Below, piece after piece: positions 62,075 to 64,000 of a stretch of DNA of 64,000 bases. The stretch covers positions 10,266 through 74,265 of the forward strand of contig JBPCIX010000057.1 in the NCBI GenBank assembly GCA_051005875.1, given 5' to 3'. The first letter of the stretch is position 1, and each line of letters begins with the position of its first letter. The translations under genes and the position numbers were made by a program. The notes under the pieces are model-generated. The model was given only the letters and a program-made list of their open reading frames with translations, had not been told where the DNA came from and did not search any database. This DNA is from JBPCIX01 sp051005875 (GTDB taxonomy: Bacteria; Actinomycetota; CADDZG01; JAHWKV01).

Positions 62075-62926
62075 ATGACTAAACGTGAGAAGGAGGTTCG
62101 CTCTGAGCGCCGCGTTGCTGTTGCTTTTGGTCTAAGCACTTTGGCCGGCCTTGGCCTCGCTGCACAATACGTCATCGGCCCGCAAGCGCAGGCAGAGGGG
62201 GTGCTCCTCGCGATTTCGTTGGGGGGCCTGGGCTACGGCCTCATTGAGTGGGCAAAGGGATTTACCCATGAGGGCCCCGTCGTAGGGGATTATCCGGAAA
62301 CCGCCGAGCCCGATTCCGAGCAAGAAGCCGTTGAAGTAGCCGAAAAGGGCTGGGAGGAGTCACTTGGCCGCCGGAAATTGCTCATTCGAATGCTTGGAGG
62401 AGCAGCCGCAGCTCTCGGGCTGGCTTTGGTCTTTCCTATCCGCTCGCTCGGCCCGAGCCCCGGGCGCTCGCTCCAGCGCACCTCGTGGAGAAAGGGCGTT
62501 CGCCTGGTGCGCGAGGACGGCCGGTTGGTAAGAGCCGGAGAACTCGATCTTGAAGGCATCATCACGGTATTTCCCGAGAATCACACGGACGCAGCCGACT
62601 CGCAGACGGTGCTGATAAGGGTCGATCCATCGTTGGTCAACGCTTCGTCGGGCCGTGAAGATTGGGCGCCGGAAGGCCACATTGCTTACTCCAAAATCTG
62701 CACTCACGCAGGATGTCCCGTTGGCCTCTACCGCGCTGCGACACATGATCTGTTCTGCCCCTGTCATCAGTCGACCTTTGACGTCCTGGACGGCGCCAAG
62801 CCTGTGTCGGGGCCTGCTACACGGGCGTTGCCTCAACTGCCTTTGAAAGTTGATGACCAGGGATACCTCATAGCTGAGGACGACTTCTCAGAGCCCGTAG
62901 GCCCTGGCTTTTGGAACCTGCCGTGA
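62075..62926 (+). CDS. qcrA: Rieske iron-sulfur subunit QcrA
   Basis: Rieske protein of the menaquinol:cytochrome c reductase. The 283-residue protein has three N-terminal hydrophobic segments (about 14-33, 40-60, 101-122), the actinobacterial pattern. The C-terminal cluster domain has CTHAGC (Cys209, His211, Cys214) and CPCH (Cys228, Cys230, His231), so all cluster and disulfide residues are present. No Tat-type twin arginine was evident except RRKLLIRML before helix three. It overlaps qcrB by a GTGA. Confidence 0.96.
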   Translation: MTKREKEVRSERRVAVAFGLSTLAGLGLAAQYVIGPQAQAEGVLLAISLGGLGYGLIEWAKGFTHEGPVVGDYPETAEPDSEQEAVEVAEKGWEESLGRRKLLIRMLGGAAAALGLALVFPIRSLGPSPGRSLQRTSWRKGVRLVREDGRLVRAGELDLEGIITVFPENHTDAADSQTVLIRVDPSLVNASSGREDWAPEGHIAYSKICTHAGCPVGLYRAATHDLFCPCHQSTFDVLDGAKPVSGPATRALPQLPLKVDDQGYLIAEDDFSEPVGPGFWNLP

Positions 62927-64000
62927 TAGTCGCCAAATTGTTTCGATGGGTCGATAAGCGCCTTCGCGTTTCGAGCTTCGCTCGAACCGCTCTCAACCGG
63001 ATTTTTCCCGACCACTGGTCTTTTCTCGTCGGTGAGATTGCCCTCTACTGCTTCGTCATCTTGATCATTACGGGGATATTTCTAACCTTCTTTTTCTCAC
63101 CGTCGTCAAAGGAGGTTATTTATAGCGGCGCCTACCCCCCTCTCAAAGGGGTGCACATGTCGGAGGCATATGAATCAGTAATGCGACTGAGCTTCGAGGT
63201 GAGATCTGGGCTGGTTATGCGCCAAATTCACCATTGGGCGGCTTTGGTCTTCATGGCGGCCATCGTCGTGCACCTAATGCGAATCTTTTTCACGGGAGGT
63301 TTCCGAAGGCCAAGGGAACTCAACTGGATTATCGGGCTTACTCTGATGACCTTGGTATTGTTCAGCGGTTTCAGCGGCTACTCATTGCCCGACGACCTGC
63401 TTTCGGGTACGGGCCTCAGAATCGCTTACTCGATTGCTCTGTCGATCCCAGTGATCGGAACCTGGATGGCGTTCCTGATTTTCGGCGGAGAATTTCCCAC
63501 TCCCAACATTATTTCTCGGCTTTATGTGATCCACATCCTGATTGTGCCAAGCGCGATCGCCATACTTCTTGGGGCTCATCTTGCAATGGTCTGGCGGCAA
63601 AAGCATGCCCAGTTCCCAGGGCCCCGGCGCAGCGAAGAAAAGATCGAAGGAACCCGCCTTTGGCCGACCTATGCCCTTGAATCGACGGGATTGTTTTTCA
63701 TCGTCGCCGCCGTACTAAGTGCGCTTGCCGGACTTTTTCAGATCAATCCGGTTTGGATCTTTGGGCCCTTCGATGCCGACAAGGTCAGCGCAGGGTCACA
63801 ACCCGATTGGTACATGGGGTGGATAGAAGGCGCGCTGCGGCTGATGCCGCCGTGGGAAGTACGGGCGTTTGGGCACACCATCCCCAATCCGTTCTTTCCA
63901 GGCGTTTTGTTCCCAGGACTCATCTTTACAGTGCTTTACATGTGGCCTTTTCTTGAAGCACGCCTAACCGGTGACATGGCGGCCCACAACCTGCTCAACA
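62923..64000 (+). CDS. qcrB: Cytochrome b subunit QcrB (3' end beyond window)
   Basis: Haem b and quinone-site subunit of the bcc complex. About 359 codons are present. GTG 62923 overlaps the qcrA stop. The first helix is near residues 37-57; haem ligands occur in MRQIHHWAALVFMAAIVVHLMR and YVIHILIVPSAIAILLGAHLAM. The quinol-oxidation motif reads PDWYMGW, the actinobacterial form of PEWY. The C-terminal part and stop lie past the right edge. Confidence 0.96.
   Translation, partial: MIVAKLFRWVDKRLRVSSFARTALNRIFPDHWSFLVGEIALYCFVILIITGIFLTFFFSPSSKEVIYSGAYPPLKGVHMSEAYESVMRLSFEVRSGLVMRQIHHWAALVFMAAIVVHLMRIFFTGGFRRPRELNWIIGLTLMTLVLFSGFSGYSLPDDLLSGTGLRIAYSIALSIPVIGTWMAFLIFGGEFPTPNIISRLYVIHILIVPSAIAILLGAHLAMVWRQKHAQFPGPRRSEEKIEGTRLWPTYALESTGLFFIVAAVLSALAGLFQINPVWIFGPFDADKVSAGSQPDWYMGWIEGALRLMPPWEVRAFGHTIPNPFFPGVLFPGLIFTVLYMWPFLEARLTGDMAAHNLLN

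Noticed and set aside
1..64000. CRISPR array, prophage or complete insertion sequence
   Set aside because: No regularly spaced repeats with unique spacers, no phage or transposase genes; only a coding-free MITE and short tandem repeats were found.

Overview
The window is a compact, almost gene-saturated stretch of an actinobacterial chromosome. Markers for Actinobacteria are the actinobacterial integration host factor (mihF) in the order mihF-gmk-rpoZ-coaBC-metK-priA, a PriA that has lost its helicase motifs, and the ctaE-qcrC-qcrA-qcrB respiratory cluster. The GC content looks moderate, DHODH is of class 1B (pyrD+pyrK), OMP decarboxylase is class I, SecD and SecF are fused and type IV pilus genes are present. 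These point away from mycobacteria and streptomycetes and toward a deeper actinobacterial class, such as an Acidimicrobiia- or Thermoleophilia-like lineage. The class is an inference.

Layout: from about 60.6 kb down to base 1 every gene but one is on the minus strand. In transcription order (high to low coordinates) they are: yajC-secDF, relA, hisS-aspS-alaS, ruvX-mltG-aroE; a pilus block pilB, pilD, pilM-N-O, a PilP-like protein and an unknown membrane protein; aroC-aroK-aroB-aroQ, pepQ, efp, nusB; a PyrR-controlled UMP operon pyrR-B-C-carA-carB-pyrK-D-F; mihF-gmk-rpoZ-coaBC; metK, priA, def-fmt, ribD-ribE-ribBA-ribH; hisG; csp; infC-rpmI-rplT-trmH-sensor kinase-pheS-pheT; and argC-J-B-D-F-R (argR runs off the left edge). 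A lone methyltransferase gene at 13.7-14.5 kb is on the plus strand. From 60.7 kb the plus strand carries ctaE-qcrC-qcrA-qcrB, with qcrB running off the right edge. No rRNA, tRNA, CRISPR array or prophage was seen, and no gene-free stretch exceeds about 200 bases.

Most of the gene content is ordinary housekeeping; no obviously new multi-gene system is visible. The unusual signal lies at the gene junctions. Genes here are coupled by 1- or 4-base stop/start overlaps (TAATG, TAGTG, ATGA, GTGA, TTGA). At pheS-pheT and qcrC-qcrA, 14-bp tandem repeats multiply that overlap, giving chains of tiny reading frames. At ribE-ribBA a 172-bp palindromic MITE flanked by CTAG duplications splits what looks like a TAGTG overlap, and a diverged relative lies between rpoZ and coaBC. 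gmk seems to start with AUA inside an ATAA overlap, one G-to-A change from ATGA. infC has an AUA candidate start and a short upstream frame. The pyr operon leader combines a PyrR-binding hairpin, a leader peptide over an intrinsic terminator, and a TTGA overlap with pyrR. ARG boxes cover the argC promoter, and a 16-bp palindrome sits in a putative leaderless mihF promoter.
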